58,932 nt of DNA, from assembly GCF_024639375.1 (NCBI RefSeq), contig NZ_JAHEIM010000008.1:1-58932 (forward strand). Reading direction: 5' to 3'. Positions 20,176 through 30,910 of the stretch are shown piece by piece. A model generated the notes under the pieces. It was not told where the DNA came from. It saw only the letters and a list, made by a program, of their open reading frames with translations, and did not search any database. Each line of letters begins with the position of its first letter. Position 1 is the first letter of the stretch. Source of the stretch: Rhodoluna sp. (GTDB lineage: Bacteria; Actinomycetota; Actinomycetes; Actinomycetales; Microbacteriaceae). Both the position numbers and the translations under genes were made by a program.

Positions 20176-20727
20176 CTAGGCCTGCATCAATTCTACGACT
20201 TCGGTGGCACATCTGGCCACCTGATCGTTGATAACCACGTGATCAAACTCAGACTGGGCAGCCAATTCAGCTTTGGCAGTTTCAAGGCGACGCGCCTGTT
20301 CTTCGGGGCTCTCTGTGCCTCGAGACTCGAGGCGACGCACCAATTCATCCCAAGATGGTGGCGCAATGAAGATGAGCCTGGCCTCTGGTAGGGCCTGCTT
20401 TACTAGCCGGGCGCCCTGAATGTCGATTTCGAGAAGCATCAATTGGCCAGTTGCCAATGCTTCTAGAACGCGTTTTTTGGGAGTGCCGTACTTGTTTTCA
20501 CCGTGAACCACGGCGTATTCAAGCATCTCTCCCCTGGCAATCAGGTCATTAAACTCAGCCATGCTTAAGAAGAAGTAGTCCTTGCCGTCGACTTCGCCTG
20601 GTCGCGGTGACCTTGTGGTGGCCGAAATTGAAAGCTTTACCTGCGGATAGTGATCGAGGATGTACTTGACCACAGTGCCCTTGCCCACCGCGGTGGGGCC
20701 GGCAATTACGGTCAACTTATTAGTCAT
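20176..20727 (-). CDS. gmk: Guanylate kinase
   Basis: Phosphorylates GMP to GDP. It has 183 residues with P-loop AGPTAVGKGTVV, the GMP-binding SISATTRSPRPGEVDGKDY and the LLEIDIQGARLV core. It starts four bases after the pyrF stop; the small nucleoid gene mihF that usually separates these two in actinobacteria is missing here. Confidence 0.97.
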   Translation of the reverse strand: MTNKLTVIAGPTAVGKGTVVKYILDHYPQVKLSISATTRSPRPGEVDGKDYFFLSMAEFNDLIARGEMLEYAVVHGENKYGTPKKRVLEALATGQLMLLEIDIQGARLVKQALPEARLIFIAPPSWDELVRRLESRGTESPEEQARRLETAKAELAAQSEFDHVVINDQVARCATEVVELMQA

Positions 20728-20731
20728 GCGC

Positions 20732-21595
20732 TTAGCCTAAACCGACAACTAATTCGGCCTTTGCGGCATCGATTGCCTTGGCCATGCCGTTGGCACCGGC
20801 TGACAGAACACTTCGTGAAACCGAGTGCAGAGTTTGTGCCGATGCAGCGCCGAACAGAATTTTGCTGGCCGAAAGTTCGGCACCCTGGGCACCGAATCCC
20901 GGAGCCAAAATTAGTGTGCCGGCTGAGGCTTGACCCTCGAGCACCGATGACAAACCGAAACTATTTAGGTTCAGAGTGGCACCGAGCACAGCGCCGAAAG
21001 AACCAAACTTTTCATTTGGTCCGGCGGTTACCCTGTTGATTTCGCCGAGACCGTGCCAAATCTGTGCAGCGATGGTTTCATTGCCAGTGGTGGCTCGTTG
21101 CAAAGCGGCGCCTTCGGGGTTTGAAGTTGCCGAAAGCACAAATAGGCCCTTGCCTCGCTCTAGACATTCTTTCATCAATGGCTTCAAAGAGTCGAAGCCA
21201 AGGTATGGCGAAACGGTAAGTGCATCGCAAACAAATGGAGCGTTGGCACCGAGCCAGGCGTCGAAGTAGGCGTCCATTGTTGTGCCAATGTCCCCGCGCT
21301 TTGCATCCATGATGACAACAACATCGGTGGCTGCAGCTCTCTCGGCAAGCTTCTCAAGCACAGCAAAACCAGCTGAACCGTGACGCTCAAAGAAAGAAAC
21401 CTGTGGCTTGATGATTCCAACTCGACCTACCGCTGCATCGAGTGCACGGTTGGCGAACTCTTCGAGACCAGTCACGTTATCGTCAAGACCCCAGTCCGAC
21501 AACAAAGCTGCGTGCGGGTCAATGCCAACGCAAAGCTGACCGTATTTCTCGAATGCGGTTTCTACCTTTTTTGCGAAACTAGTTGGCAAGTGCAA
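20732..21595 (-). CDS. pyrF: Orotidine 5'-phosphate decarboxylase (type 2)
   Basis: Last step of UMP synthesis. It has about 287 residues, the longer actinobacterial/type-2 form: [15 protein letters not shown] near the N-terminus and the catalytic [14 protein letters not shown]. The frame begins inside the end of carB. The start is a TTG at 21595, or a second TTG at 21589 that has better spacing to AGGG. Either way it overlaps carB by 11-17 bases and is translationally coupled to it. Confidence 0.95.
   Translation of the reverse strand: MHLPTSFAKKVETAFEKYGQLCVGIDPHAALLSDWGLDDNVTGLEEFANRALDAAVGRVGIIKPQVSFFERHGSAGFAVLEKLAERAAATDVVVIMDAKRGDIGTTMDAYFDAWLGANAPFVCDALTVSPYLGFDSLKPLMKECLERGKGLFVLSATSNPEGAALQRATTGNETIAAQIWHGLGEINRVTAGPNEKFGSFGAVLGATLNLNSFGLSSVLEGQASAGTLILAPGFGAQGAELSASKILFGAASAQTLHSVSRSVLSAGANGMAKAIDAAKAELVVGLG
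20734..20739 (-). promoter_or_regulatory. Candidate -10 box for leaderless gmk
   Basis: TAGGCT, formed by the last codons of pyrF (TTA GGC TAA), ends exactly six bases before the gmk ATG, as at rpe. No ribosome-binding site is visible. Confidence 0.35.
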
Positions 21596-24500
21596 CCGCC
21601 CTGTCGTGTGCGTGCTCCTGAAGTGACTTCACTGAGAATGGTCCAGCGATAACAGCCTCGAATGAGCCAATCGCTGCACTCAACTGTGCAATCGTCGTGA
21701 AGATTGCCTTATCGGCTGCCGTAGTAGCGGCACGAATCTCGTAGCCATCCTTGCGTGCACTTGAACCCGATGGAGTGTTCACCACAACATCCACCTTGCC
21801 TGCACCAATCAAATCAACAATCGAGGGTGTGCCATCTGTTGAAGTTTCAGAGTGCTTGCTCACTACTTCAACTTCAATTCCGTGGCGCGCCAGGATTGCA
21901 GCTGTGCCACTGGTTGCCAAGACGCGGTAACCAAGTTGCTGCAAACGACGCACTGGCAAAACAACCTGTGGCTTATCGCGGTCGGCAACCGAGATGAAGA
22001 TGCTTCCCGAGGTAGGTAACGCACTTCCTGCGCCAGCCTGACTCTTGGCAAACGCCTTTGGAAAGTCAACGTCGATGCCCATAACTTCACCGGTTGAACG
22101 CATTTCTGGACCAAGCAGCGAATCAACGAAGCGACCATCCTTGGTAGCAAAACGCTTGAACGGAAGCACCGCTTCTTTCACGGCAATTGGCGCGCCAGCT
22201 GGAATGTAGGTGCCATCCTTTTCTGGCAAGTGACCCTCACTGATCAGTTGCTTGATAGTTTTGCCAACCATCACGAGTGAAGCGGCCTTTGCCAATGTGA
22301 TGCCGAGCGCCTTTGAAACAAAAGGCACGGTGCGAGATGCACGTGGGTTTGCCTCTAGCACGTAAAGCACATCCGCAGCTAATGCGAACTGCACGTTTAG
22401 CAAACCGCGAACGCCAATGCCCTGAGCAATCTTTAGAGTTGCTTCACGCACGCGTGCAATCTGTGAATCGCTCATCGTGATTGGCGGCAAGGTACAGCTT
22501 GAGTCACCAGAGTGAATTCCGGCCTCTTCAATGTGCTCCATCACGCCACCTACGAAAAGATCGGTGCCGTCAAACAACGCGTCAATGTCAATCTCGATTG
22601 CGTCATCCAAGAAACGGTCAACCAATAGTGGGTGGCTCGGGCCAACAATTCCTTGGTCTTCGATGCGATCGAAGTAATCACGAATTCCATTTTGGTCATA
22701 GACGATCTCCATGCCGCGACCACCAAGAACGAATGATGGACGAACCAAAACTGGGTAGCCAATGCGGTTAGCAATGATTTCTGCGTCGGCAAGGGTCGTT
22801 GCGGTTCCGTTGGCCGGTGATAGCAATCCACCGTCATCAAGAATCTTGGAGAACAGGCCTCGCTCTTCGGCAAGGTCAATTGCACTCGGGCTGGTGCCAA
22901 GAATTGGAATACCTTCGGCCTCAAGACCCTTTGCCAAACCAAGTGCGGTTTGACCGCCCAGCTGAACCACAACGCCAACCAATTGACCACTCTGCTGCTC
23001 GGCGTGAATTACCTCAAGCACGTCTTCAAGAGTCAGTGGTTCGAAGTACAAGCGGTCTGAAGTGTCGTAGTCGGTTGAAACCGTTTCAGGGTTGCAGTTG
23101 ATCATGATGGTTTCGTAGCCGGCATCAGAGAGCGCGAAAGATGCGTGCACACAGCTGTAGTCGAACTCGACGCCCTGACCAATTCGATTAGGGCCTGAAC
23201 CCAAAATTACAACTTTCTTGCGGTCAGAAGGAACGACTTCGGTTTCTTCTTCGTAGGTGCTGTAGTGATACGGAGTCAATGCTGGGAACTCACCGGCACA
23301 GGTATCCACGGTCTTGAAAACTGGGCGCAACATGAGGTCATGGCGCATCAAACGAACTTCGGTTTCAGACAAACCACGCAAGTCAGCGATTTGAATGTCG
23401 CTAAAGCCGTGATCCTTCGCGTTGCGAATAACCTCAGCATCAAGTGAAGGCGCAGCAGCAATATCATCAGCAACCTCGTTGATCAAAACAATCTGATCAA
23501 TGAACCAAGGGTCCATCTTGGTTGACTCGAATACTTCGGCAGCGGTTGCACCGGCGCGAAGAGCTTGCTGCAACAGCACGATGCGGCCATCGGTTGGCGT
23601 CTTAATTGCTTCCAACAGTTCGGCCTTATTTCCTGGCACCCCATTCCAGTGGAATGAAGAGCCGCGACGTTCAAGGCTTCGCAGCGCCTTTTGCAACGCC
23701 TGTGAATAGTTGCGGCCGATTGCCATGGCCTCACCAACTGATTTCATGGTGGTGGTTAGTTCTGGGTTTGCTGCCGGGAACTTCTCGAAAGCAAAGCGTG
23801 GAACCTTCACCACGATGTAATCAAGCGTCGGTTCGAAGCTGGCAGGAGTCACGCGAGTGATGTCGTTTGGAATCTCATCGAGCGTGTAACCAATTGCAAG
23901 TTTTGCGGCAATCTTGGCGATTGGAAAACCAGTTGCCTTCGAAGCAAGTGCTGATGAACGGCTAACGCGCGGGTTCATCTCGATAACTACCACTCGCCCA
24001 TTCTCTGGGTTCACTGCAAACTGAATGTTGCAACCTCCTGTGTCGACACCTACGGCACGAATGATGTCAATGCTGATGTCGCGCAGGTTCTGGTATTCGC
24101 GGTCGGTAAGCGTAAGTGCCGGTGCAACGGTGATTGAGTCACCGGTGTGCACACCGACTGGGTCAACGTTTTCGATTGAACACACCACAACACAGTTGTC
24201 ATTGGTGTCGCGCATCAATTCGAGCTCGTATTCTTTCCAACCCAAAATTGATTCAGAAAGCAGAACCTGTGAAACCGGGCTCGCCTGAAGACCTGAACCA
24301 CAAATGCGACGTAGCTCTTCTTCGTCGTAAGCAAAGCCTGAACCCAAACCACCCATGGTGAACGAAGGCTGAACCATTAGCGGGTAGCCAAGTTCACCGG
24401 CAGCGTCGATACATTCATCCAAAGTGCCACAAATAACCGACTTTGCAACATCGGCACCAGCATCAAGCACCAACTGCTTGAAGATTTGGCGGTCTTCACC

Positions 24501-24875
24501 CTTTTTAATTGCATCAACCTTGGCGCCAATTAGCTCAACGTTGTACTTCTCTAGAATGCCCAGCTCATGCAACGCCATTGCAGCGTTCAATGCGGTTTGG
24601 CCACCAAGGGTAGGCAGAATTGCGTCTGGCTTCTCTTTGGCAATGATTGCCTCAATTACTTCTGGAGTAATTGGCTCGATGTAAGTTGCATCGGCGAAGT
24701 CTGGGTCGGTCATGATTGTGGCCGGGTTTGAGTTAACCAAGATCACACGGATGCCCTCGGCGCGAAGTACGCGGCAAGCCTGTGTTCCTGAATAGTCAAA
24801 CTCGCAAGCCTGGCCAATAACGATTGGGCCTGAGCCGATAACTAGAACGCTTTGAATGTCTGAACGTTTTGGCAT
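21579..24875 (-). CDS. carB: Carbamoyl-phosphate synthase large chain
   Basis: Makes carbamoyl phosphate from bicarbonate, ammonia and two ATP, for pyrimidines and arginine. It has 1098 residues: two homologous ATP-grasp halves (about 1-550 and 550-940, each with a GSGPxxIGQ-type opening) and a C-terminal MGS-like allosteric domain ([16 protein letters not shown] and onward). The start is an ATG in a TAATG junction with carA; the end overlaps pyrF. Confidence 0.98.
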   Translation of the reverse strand: MPKRSDIQSVLVIGSGPIVIGQACEFDYSGTQACRVLRAEGIRVILVNSNPATIMTDPDFADATYIEPITPEVIEAIIAKEKPDAILPTLGGQTALNAAMALHELGILEKYNVELIGAKVDAIKKGEDRQIFKQLVLDAGADVAKSVICGTLDECIDAAGELGYPLMVQPSFTMGGLGSGFAYDEEELRRICGSGLQASPVSQVLLSESILGWKEYELELMRDTNDNCVVVCSIENVDPVGVHTGDSITVAPALTLTDREYQNLRDISIDIIRAVGVDTGGCNIQFAVNPENGRVVVIEMNPRVSRSSALASKATGFPIAKIAAKLAIGYTLDEIPNDITRVTPASFEPTLDYIVVKVPRFAFEKFPAANPELTTTMKSVGEAMAIGRNYSQALQKALRSLERRGSSFHWNGVPGNKAELLEAIKTPTDGRIVLLQQALRAGATAAEVFESTKMDPWFIDQIVLINEVADDIAAAPSLDAEVIRNAKDHGFSDIQIADLRGLSETEVRLMRHDLMLRPVFKTVDTCAGEFPALTPYHYSTYEEETEVVPSDRKKVVILGSGPNRIGQGVEFDYSCVHASFALSDAGYETIMINCNPETVSTDYDTSDRLYFEPLTLEDVLEVIHAEQQSGQLVGVVVQLGGQTALGLAKGLEAEGIPILGTSPSAIDLAEERGLFSKILDDGGLLSPANGTATTLADAEIIANRIGYPVLVRPSFVLGGRGMEIVYDQNGIRDYFDRIEDQGIVGPSHPLLVDRFLDDAIEIDIDALFDGTDLFVGGVMEHIEEAGIHSGDSSCTLPPITMSDSQIARVREATLKIAQGIGVRGLLNVQFALAADVLYVLEANPRASRTVPFVSKALGITLAKAASLVMVGKTIKQLISEGHLPEKDGTYIPAGAPIAVKEAVLPFKRFATKDGRFVDSLLGPEMRSTGEVMGIDVDFPKAFAKSQAGAGSALPTSGSIFISVADRDKPQVVLPVRRLQQLGYRVLATSGTAAILARHGIEVEVVSKHSETSTDGTPSIVDLIGAGKVDVVVNTPSGSSARKDGYEIRAATTAADKAIFTTIAQLSAAIGSFEAVIAGPFSVKSLQEHAHDRAVALAN

Positions 24876-26005
24876 TACTTGGCCACCTTGTTGGTCTTGA
24901 CGAGTTCAACCAAACGGTCGAAAAGATAATTTGAATCGTGTGGGCCGGCTGCGGCCTCTGGGTGATATTGAACAGAGAAGGCAGGAATGTCTAGGCACTC
25001 CAAACCTTCAACGCAGTCGTCATTTAGCGAGACGTGGCTAACCTGAACGCGACCGAAGCCAGCTGGGCTTTGCACTTCTGGGCCGCCATCAATCTTTACT
25101 GCGAAACCGTGGTTGTGAGCAGTCACTTCAACGCGACCAGTGCGGCGATCGAGCACCGGCTGGTTGATGCCGCGGTGTCCGAAAGGCAACTTGTAGGTGT
25201 CAAAGCCAAGTGCGCGACCTAGCAATTGGTTGCCAAAGCAAATGCCGAAGAACGGAATCTTCGCTTTGAGAATTTCTTGAAGAACAGTTACCTGACCAGC
25301 TGCGGCCTCAGGGTCACCTGGACCATTCGAATAAAACACCGCGTCTGGGTTTTGCTCGAGAATAGTTGCCGCATCTGATTTTGCTGGCAGCACCACAACG
25401 TCGAGACCACGTGCGGTCATGTGTTCGATTGTCGACTTCTTGATGCCAAGATCAAGAATGGCAACCTTGCCAACTTTCTCACCTTCGGCTGCAACCGAAT
25501 AGGTTTCGGCTGTTGTCACAACATCGCTCAGCGAAAGACCCTTCATCTTTGCCGCGCCATTCACCTGGGCTAGAAGCTCGGCAATCGGCTGGGTAGCCGC
25601 ATTGCCAGAAAATACTCCGGCACGCATGGAGCCTGCAGAACGCAGGTGACGAGTTAGCGCACGGGTGTCAATGTTTGAAATGCCCACGATGTTGTATTTA
25701 GTAAGTTCCTCATCGAGGCTCGCCTCGGCGCGAAAGTTTGAAACGATGCGAGACGGGTCACGCACAACATAGCCAGCAACCCAAACTTTGGCTGACTCCT
25801 CGTCGCGAGCGTTTACTCCGGTGTTGCCAATGTGAGGCGCGGTCTGCACCACAATTTGACCTGCATAAGAAGGGTCAGTGAGCGTCTCTTGGTATCCGGT
25901 CATGCCGGTTGCAAAAACGATCTCGCCGAGAGAAGAACCAATTGCGCCATATGGCTTGCCGTGAAATACACGACCGTCTTCTAGAACTAGTAAGGCTTGG
26001 GTCAT
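24875..26005 (-). CDS. carA: Carbamoyl-phosphate synthase small chain
   Basis: Glutaminase subunit that feeds ammonia to CarB. It has 376 residues: an N-terminal CPSase domain, then a class I amidotransferase with the nucleophile Cys in [16 protein letters not shown] and the His/Glu pair in [11 protein letters not shown]. The start overlaps the upstream PH-like gene by four bases (ATGA). Confidence 0.98.
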   Translation of the reverse strand: MTQALLVLEDGRVFHGKPYGAIGSSLGEIVFATGMTGYQETLTDPSYAGQIVVQTAPHIGNTGVNARDEESAKVWVAGYVVRDPSRIVSNFRAEASLDEELTKYNIVGISNIDTRALTRHLRSAGSMRAGVFSGNAATQPIAELLAQVNGAAKMKGLSLSDVVTTAETYSVAAEGEKVGKVAILDLGIKKSTIEHMTARGLDVVVLPAKSDAATILEQNPDAVFYSNGPGDPEAAAGQVTVLQEILKAKIPFFGICFGNQLLGRALGFDTYKLPFGHRGINQPVLDRRTGRVEVTAHNHGFAVKIDGGPEVQSPAGFGRVQVSHVSLNDDCVEGLECLDIPAFSVQYHPEAAAGPHDSNYLFDRLVELVKTNKVAK

Positions 26006-26502
26006 TTGGTTACCTCTCGAGTGATGCTCATTAGTGAATTCAAGATTGCGCGTCGCTGTTTTTCGTCAACGATGCGAAGGTGGGTTGCCAGCTGAGATTG
26101 CTCGTGCTGCCATTCGATAGAAATCAAGCCGCCTGGCTCAACGGCGCGATCAATAACAGCCTGGTTGGTGCCCACACGCAAGATTGAAGCCTTGTCGATG
26201 GCCAGCGGCACTTCGCCGGTGCGAACGATTAGCACACCCTCGGTGAATACGACCACCTTTGCAACCCCACGACCACCAAGGCCATAGGCGGCGATGCGCT
26301 CTAGAGGATTCTGGGCATAAGTTGTCGCAACATAAAAACCAGTTGCTTCAGCGAGTTGCTCACCAAAGAATTCGAGGGCCTCAAGTGGGCGAGAAAAATT
26401 TGCCGACTGCTGCGTTTTTCGTCGAATCCAAGATCGAACTGCAAGGCCTGCGAAACCAACCACCAGAACGATGGCAATCAAAGCCATTGTGTTTTTAGTC
26501 AT
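26002..26502 (-). CDS. Membrane-anchored PH-like protein of the pyrimidine operon
   Basis: A 166-residue protein with one N-terminal hydrophobic segment (about 5-22), a basic stretch RSWIRRK, then a soluble domain of mostly beta strands ([23 protein letters not shown]). It fits the actinobacterial PH-like family regularly found between pyrC and carA. The function is unknown; position suggests a link to pyrimidine synthesis at the membrane. It overlaps its neighbours at both ends (TAATG with pyrC, ATGA with carA). Confidence 0.8.
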   Translation of the reverse strand: MTKNTMALIAIVLVVGFAGLAVRSWIRRKTQQSANFSRPLEALEFFGEQLAEATGFYVATTYAQNPLERIAAYGLGGRGVAKVVVFTEGVLIVRTGEVPLAIDKASILRVGTNQAVIDRAVEPGGLISIEWQHEQSQLATHLRIVDEKQRRAILNSLMSITREVTK

Positions 26503-27797
26503 TAAGCACGCCCCTTTGCCGACAACTTGCCGTCGCGAACAGTGAAGTATCCGCGGTAAATTGTGTGCTTCACTCGCCCAGGCAACTGCATGCCGATGTA
26601 AGGCGAGTTCTTTGACTTCGATGCGCTGTCGGCAATGATAGTTCGCTTAGCGGTTGGGTCAACCAGTGCGATGTTCGCCACCGAACCAACTTCGATCGCC
26701 TGACCGGCTTCTTCGTCACGTGCAATTTGAGCTGGGTTATGTGACATCACCTGAGCCAAACGAGCCCAATCAGACTTGCCACTGTCGATGAGAACCTCTT
26801 GCGCAATTGACGCCGCAGTCTCGAGGCCTAACATTCCGAACGCCGCAGCAGACCATTCGCAATCTTTTGCTTCGATTGGGTGCGGAGCATGATCGGTAGC
26901 GATGATGTCGATGGTGCCGTCAATCAGAGCTTCACGAAGAGCAAAAACATCTTGCTGAGTGCGAAGCGGCGGGTTCACTTTGTAGACAGCGTCATACGAA
27001 CGCACAAGCTCATCGGTTAGCAATAAGTGGTGTGGGGTGACCTCTGCAGTCACATTGATGCCGCGCGCTTTTGCCCAACGGATAATCTCAACCGAGCCAG
27101 CGGTAGACAGGTGACAAATGTGAACTCTTGAACCAACGTGCTCGGCTAACAAAACATCTCGAGCGATGATCGACTCTTCTGCAACAGCCGGCCAGCCAAC
27201 TAGTCCAAGCTCGGCAGAAACCGCTCCCTCGTTCATCTGAGCACCTTCGGTGAGGCGAGGCTCTTGCGCGTGCTGTGCAATCACACCGTCGAACGCTTTT
27301 ACATATTCCAAGGCGCGACGCATGATCACTGGATCGTGAACACACTTGCCGTCATCCGAGAAAACTCGAACCTTGGCCTTTGAGTTTGCCATTGCCCCTA
27401 GCTCAGCCATCTGCTTGCCGTCGAGGCCAACGGTGACCGCACCAATCGGGTGCACGTCGGCATAGCCGGCCTCGCGACCCAAAGTGGCAACCTGCTCGAC
27501 TACGCCGGCGGTGTCAGCAACTGGCGAGGTGTTAGCCATGGCATGCACAGCCGTGAAGCCACCAACTGCAGCAGCCTGAGTGCCGGTCAAAACCGTTTCG
27601 CTTTGCTCAAAACCTGGCTCACGTAAGTGCGTGTGCAAATCAACAAAACCTGGCAGAGCAACCAAGCCGGTGCAGTCGATTTCTTCGATGCCAGAAAGAC
27701 TCGTGCCGATTGCCGTGATTTGTTCACCCGTGATGGCGATGTCAGCAATGGTGCCATCGACCAGAGTGGCGTTCTTCAAAATGTAATTAGCTGACAT
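26502..27797 (-). CDS. pyrC: Dihydroorotase
   Basis: Zinc amidohydrolase that cyclises carbamoyl aspartate. The frame is open 40 codons further upstream into pyrB, but the ATG at 27797 gives MSANYILKN, 431 residues, the normal length of the long-form enzyme, and an 11-base overlap with pyrB. Metal ligands are in [20 protein letters not shown] and ATDHAPHP. It is followed by a TAATG junction. Confidence 0.97.
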   Translation of the reverse strand: MSANYILKNATLVDGTIADIAITGEQITAIGTSLSGIEEIDCTGLVALPGFVDLHTHLREPGFEQSETVLTGTQAAAVGGFTAVHAMANTSPVADTAGVVEQVATLGREAGYADVHPIGAVTVGLDGKQMAELGAMANSKAKVRVFSDDGKCVHDPVIMRRALEYVKAFDGVIAQHAQEPRLTEGAQMNEGAVSAELGLVGWPAVAEESIIARDVLLAEHVGSRVHICHLSTAGSVEIIRWAKARGINVTAEVTPHHLLLTDELVRSYDAVYKVNPPLRTQQDVFALREALIDGTIDIIATDHAPHPIEAKDCEWSAAAFGMLGLETAASIAQEVLIDSGKSDWARLAQVMSHNPAQIARDEEAGQAIEVGSVANIALVDPTAKRTIIADSASKSKNSPYIGMQLPGRVKHTIYRGYFTVRDGKLSAKGRA

Positions 27798-28755
27798 CAG
27801 TGGCCCTTTCGCCCGAAAGAAGTGTGAACAAAACTGCCATGCGCACTGAAACACCATTGGCCACTTGTTCAAGCACCGTCGACTTTGGTGAATCTGCAGA
27901 AACCGCGTCAATCTCAAGACCGCGGTTCATAGGCCCTGGGTGCATCACGATTGCAGTGTCCTTTAGGCGCAACAAGCGTTCGCCGTTTAGACCCCAGATG
28001 CGCGAGTACTCACGCTCGCTCGGAAAGAAAGATGCGTTCATGCGTTCAGTTTGCACTCGAAGCATCATCAGCACGTCGGGCTTTTCTAAATCAATCACGT
28101 CATCCAGGCTGTAGTGCAGCTTGGCATTCCAATTGCTTGGGTTAGCCGGTAGCAAAGTAGGTGGCGCAACAAAGTGCACCTCAGCTCCAAGTGTGTTCAG
28201 CAACAGCAGGTTCGAGCGAGCAACGCGCGAGTGCAACACATCCCCAGTAATTGCTACCTTCACACCGTCAAGGCCCTTGCCTGCAGAAGCGGTGCCGTGA
28301 ATTCGCTTGCGCATGGTGAATGCATCAAGCAGCGCCTGAGTCGGGTGTTCGTGAGTGCCGTCTCCAGCGTTCACGATCGCGCCGTTGATCCAACCGCTGT
28401 GTGCGAGAACATTTGCTGCCCCGGATGCGTGATGGCGAATGACCACAGCATCGGCACCCATGGCTTCAAGAGTTTGTGCGGTGTCCTTTAGGCTCTCGCC
28501 TTTTGAAACGCTCGAACCCTTGGCGGAAAAATTGATTACATCTGCCGACAAACGCTTGGCAGCCAATTCAAATGAAATGCGAGTGCGTGTTGAATCCTCG
28601 AAGAATAGATTCACCACGGTCTTGCCCCGCAGAGTTGGCAACTTCTTGATCTCCCGGTCATTCACATCGGCCATGCCTTCGGCAACGTCAAGCAAGTGAA
28701 TTGCAAAGTCGCGGTCTAGATCACCGGCTGACAACAAATTCTTCAAATTGCTCAT
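27787..28755 (-). CDS. pyrB: Aspartate carbamoyltransferase catalytic subunit
   Basis: Condenses carbamoyl phosphate with aspartate. It has 322 residues. The carbamoyl-phosphate loop [12 protein letters not shown] is intact; [11 protein letters not shown] and HPGPMNRG are the other signatures. No pyrI regulatory subunit is present. It overlaps the pyrR stop by four bases (ATGA). Confidence 0.98.
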   Translation of the reverse strand: MSNLKNLLSAGDLDRDFAIHLLDVAEGMADVNDREIKKLPTLRGKTVVNLFFEDSTRTRISFELAAKRLSADVINFSAKGSSVSKGESLKDTAQTLEAMGADAVVIRHHASGAANVLAHSGWINGAIVNAGDGTHEHPTQALLDAFTMRKRIHGTASAGKGLDGVKVAITGDVLHSRVARSNLLLLNTLGAEVHFVAPPTLLPANPSNWNAKLHYSLDDVIDLEKPDVLMMLRVQTERMNASFFPSEREYSRIWGLNGERLLRLKDTAIVMHPGPMNRGLEIDAVSADSPKSTVLEQVANGVSVRMAVLFTLLSGERATDVS

Positions 28756-29306
28756 GATTCGATCACCACACCGTTCTGACCATCGGCTTCGGTTAGCTGC
28801 ACGCGAATGCGCTCTTCACGAGCAGTCGGCAGGTTTTTGCCAACAAAATCGGCTCGAATTGGCAACTCACGGTGACCGCGATCAACCAACACCGCGAGTC
28901 GCACCGCGCGCGGGCGTCCGTAGTCGTTTAGCGCATCCAAAGCCGCTCGAATTGTGCGACCACTAAACAAAACGTCGTCAACAAGAACCACAACTTTGTC
29001 GTCGATGCCCTGACTTGGAATGTGAGTTTCGGTGACGCTGCGAGTTGGGTTTGAAGCCAAATCATCGCGGTACATGGTGATGTCAAGACGACCAAGCAAC
29101 TGCTCGCGGTCTACTCCAGGTTCGGCTTTTTCAATAACTTTGGCAATGCGCTCAGCCAAAATGACGCCACGGGTTGGAATGCCCAGAATTACTAGGTTTG
29201 CGGTGCCGCTCTTCTGCAAAGCAGTGTTGGCTTCAAGAATCTCGTGAGCTATTCGAGTAACTGCGCGATCTATGTCGTCGCTGCTCAAGACGGTGCGTGA
29301 AGACAC
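28752..29306 (-). CDS. pyrR: Pyrimidine operon regulator / uracil phosphoribosyltransferase
   Basis: RNA-binding regulator that senses UMP/UTP and also has UPRT activity. It has 184 residues from the GTG at 29306, chosen because a perfect AAGGAGGT (29311-29318) precedes it; a GTG at 29312 overlaps that site. The PRPP loop is in [18 protein letters not shown]. It is the first gene of the pyrimidine operon, with a PyrR-binding loop in the 70-base leader just upstream of the ribosome site, which indicates autoregulation. Confidence 0.97.
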   Translation of the reverse strand: MSSRTVLSSDDIDRAVTRIAHEILEANTALQKSGTANLVILGIPTRGVILAERIAKVIEKAEPGVDREQLLGRLDITMYRDDLASNPTRSVTETHIPSQGIDDKVVVLVDDVLFSGRTIRAALDALNDYGRPRAVRLAVLVDRGHRELPIRADFVGKNLPTAREERIRVQLTEADGQNGVVIES

Positions 29307-29320
29307 GCCCACCTCCTTCT

Positions 29321-29336
29321 CCGCCTCTCTGGACGG
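29321..29336 (-). promoter_or_regulatory. PyrR-binding loop in the pyr operon leader
   Basis: On the minus strand GTCCAGAGAGGC matches the core of the known PyrR anti-antiterminator consensus ARUCCNGNGAGGYU (12 of 14, mismatching only at the two ends). Flanking CCG/CGG plus U-G and C-G pairs close a hexaloop CAGAGA, which fits the conserved CNGNGA loop. It ends three bases before the AAGGAGGT site, and no terminator follows. This fits the translational repression model described for mycobacterial PyrR. Confidence 0.75.
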
Positions 29337-29376
29337 TCTTTAAAGGATGTTGTGGATACTCTAACAGGCTACTGCC

Positions 29377-29796
29377 CTACTGCGCAGCCTTTGTAGCCGA
29401 GATTCTGGTCAGCAATCCGTTGATAAATGCCCCGGATTCATCCGTAGACAACTCTTTGGCCATCTCAACGGCTTCATTTATGGCTACCGCGTCGGGTACC
29501 TCATCGTTGAACATGATTTCCCAAACTGCCACACGCAAAATGGCGCGGTCAACGTTTGGCATGCGGTCGATGGCCCAACCCTGCGAATAGGTGTCAAGCA
29601 GGTCATCGATTTCGTTGTGGTTGTCGACAATGCCTTGAACGATCTGCTTGGCGTAGCCAAAGATTGCGTCTTGGTTTTGGCGGTCGGCCGTGAGCTCAGC
29701 TACCTCGTTGATCAGAGTAAGCGGAGAAATCTTGCGCAGGTCTGCGGCGAATACCGCATCAACTGCGCGCTTACGTGCTTTTGTGCGAGCGCTCAA
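29377..29796 (-). CDS. nusB: Transcription antitermination protein NusB
   Basis: RNA-binding factor of rRNA antitermination; binds boxA with S10. It has 139 residues, beginning SARTKARKRAVDAVFAADL, the typical actinobacterial NusB N-terminus. That supports the TTG start at 29796 although no ribosome site is visible. It lies four bases after the efp stop, so it is coupled to efp. Confidence 0.95.
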   Translation of the reverse strand: MSARTKARKRAVDAVFAADLRKISPLTLINEVAELTADRQNQDAIFGYAKQIVQGIVDNHNEIDDLLDTYSQGWAIDRMPNVDRAILRVAVWEIMFNDEVPDAVAINEAVEMAKELSTDESGAFINGLLTRISATKAAQ

Positions 29797-29800
29797 AGGA

Positions 29801-30364
29801 TTATTCGGTTACTCGACCGAGGTAGTCACCGGTGCGAGTGTCAACGCGAACCTTGGTGCCGTTCTCAAGGAACAACGGAACCTGAATCTGAAGACCGGTC
29901 TCAACGGTTGCTGGCTTGGTGCCACCGCTTGAGCGGTCACCCTGCAAACCAGGCTCGGTGTAGGTAACTTCTAGAACTACTGAGGCTGGAAGTTCAACGT
30001 AGATTGGGTTGCCCTCGTGCATCGCAACAACGGCTTCCTGGTTCTCAAGCAGGTAGTTCTTTGCATCGCCAACAGTGGCGTCGTTAAGGCTCACCTGGTC
30101 GAAAGTCTCGCCATCCATAAAGATGTAGCCTTCACCGTCGTTGTATAGGTAGGTCATGTTGCGCTTGTCAACGTTGGCGGTTTCAACCTTCACACCAGCG
30201 TTAAAAGTCTTGTCAACAACCTTGCCAGTCATCACGTTCTTTAGCTTTGAACGCACAAATGCGGCGCCTTTGCCAGGCTTTACGTGCTGGAATTCGATGA
30301 CAGCCCATAGCTGACCTTCGATGTTTAGAACCATGCCGTTCTTCAAGTCGTTTGAAGTTGCCAT
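29801..30364 (-). CDS. efp: Elongation factor P
   Basis: Relieves ribosome stalling at polyproline stretches. It has 187 residues from the ATG at 30364 ([11 protein letters not shown]); the frame extends three codons further to a GTG. Three beta-barrel domains; the tip loop is [11 protein letters not shown], with a lysine at the position modified in E. coli. No modification genes are visible nearby. Confidence 0.97.
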   Translation of the reverse strand: MATSNDLKNGMVLNIEGQLWAVIEFQHVKPGKGAAFVRSKLKNVMTGKVVDKTFNAGVKVETANVDKRNMTYLYNDGEGYIFMDGETFDQVSLNDATVGDAKNYLLENQEAVVAMHEGNPIYVELPASVVLEVTYTEPGLQGDRSSGGTKPATVETGLQIQVPLFLENGTKVRVDTRTGDYLGRVTE

Positions 30365-30396
30365 GACAATCACTCACTCATTTCGGTGTTTAAGGT

Positions 30397-30402
30397 TTTA
30401 TA
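30397..30402 (-). promoter_or_regulatory. Candidate -10 box for efp-nusB
   Basis: TATAAA lies just after the upstream terminator and about 32 bases before the efp ATG, the only room for a promoter between terminator and gene. No convincing -35 was found; the terminator hairpin occupies that place. Confidence 0.3.
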
Positions 30403-30405
30403 CAT

Positions 30406-30427
30406 AAAAAAAGGCGGACTCAGCCGC
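30406..30427 (-). terminator. Terminator of the shikimate gene cluster
   Basis: On the minus strand GCGG-CTGAGT-CCGC forms a compact stem, followed by C and a run of seven T. It lies 30 bases past the aroQ stop, so it ends the long rpsD-to-aroQ gene run and separates it from efp. Confidence 0.7.
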
Positions 30428-30457
30428 ATTCACTGGATTAAGTGTAGTCGACGCGGG

Positions 30458-30895
30458 TTATTTAGATGCCAGCTGAGTCAAGGCCAAAAGGTAAGAATTG
30501 ACGCCAAAACCGGCGATGTAGCCGGTAGCAACCGCTGAAATCACGCTGGTGTGGCGAAATTCTTCACGCGAGTGTGGGTTGCTCAGGTGAACCTCAATCA
30601 AGCGCTTGCCAGACTTGGTGATCTGAACGGCGGCATCTCGAACTGCATATGAGTAGTGCGTGAAAGCTGCTGGGTTTAGCACAACGTCGATTTGGCGATC
30701 TACTGCCTCATGCAGCCAAGAAATAAGTTCTGCCTCGCTGTCGGTTTGGCGTACCTCAACGGCAATTCCCTCGGATGCCCCGTGGGCCTCAAGCGCTGTG
30801 ACCAGCCCAGCGTAGTCGGTTGCCCCATAGATCTCGGGTTCGCGAGCACCTAGGCGACCAAGATTTGGGCCATTCAAAACCAACACAGTTTGCAT
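30458..30895 (-). CDS. aroQ: Type II 3-dehydroquinate dehydratase
   Basis: Third step of the shikimate pathway. It has 145 residues from the ATG at 30895 (a TTG two codons earlier is less likely). [17 protein letters not shown] carries the catalytic Arg and Tyr; [12 protein letters not shown] and [15 protein letters not shown] are the other type II signatures. It is the last gene of the aro cluster. TAACCT six bases before the ATG suggests an additional leaderless transcript. Confidence 0.96.
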   Translation of the reverse strand: MQTVLVLNGPNLGRLGAREPEIYGATDYAGLVTALEAHGASEGIAVEVRQTDSEAELISWLHEAVDRQIDVVLNPAAFTHYSYAVRDAAVQITKSGKRLIEVHLSNPHSREEFRHTSVISAVATGYIAGFGVNSYLLALTQLASK

Positions 30896-30901
30896 AAGCA
30901 A

Positions 30902-30907
30902 AGGTTA
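30902..30907 (-). promoter_or_regulatory. Candidate -10 box for leaderless aroQ
   Basis: TAACCT-TTGCTT-ATG on the minus strand. The nearly identical TAGCCT-TTGCTT-ATG precedes rarA. No ribosome-binding site precedes aroQ. Confidence 0.4.
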
Positions 30908-30910
30908 CCG

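Noticed and set aside
27798-27917. N-terminal extension of pyrC
   Set aside because: The extra 40 residues overlap pyrB, are rich in Trp/Cys/Arg and do not resemble dihydroorotase; the ATG at 27797 fits family length.
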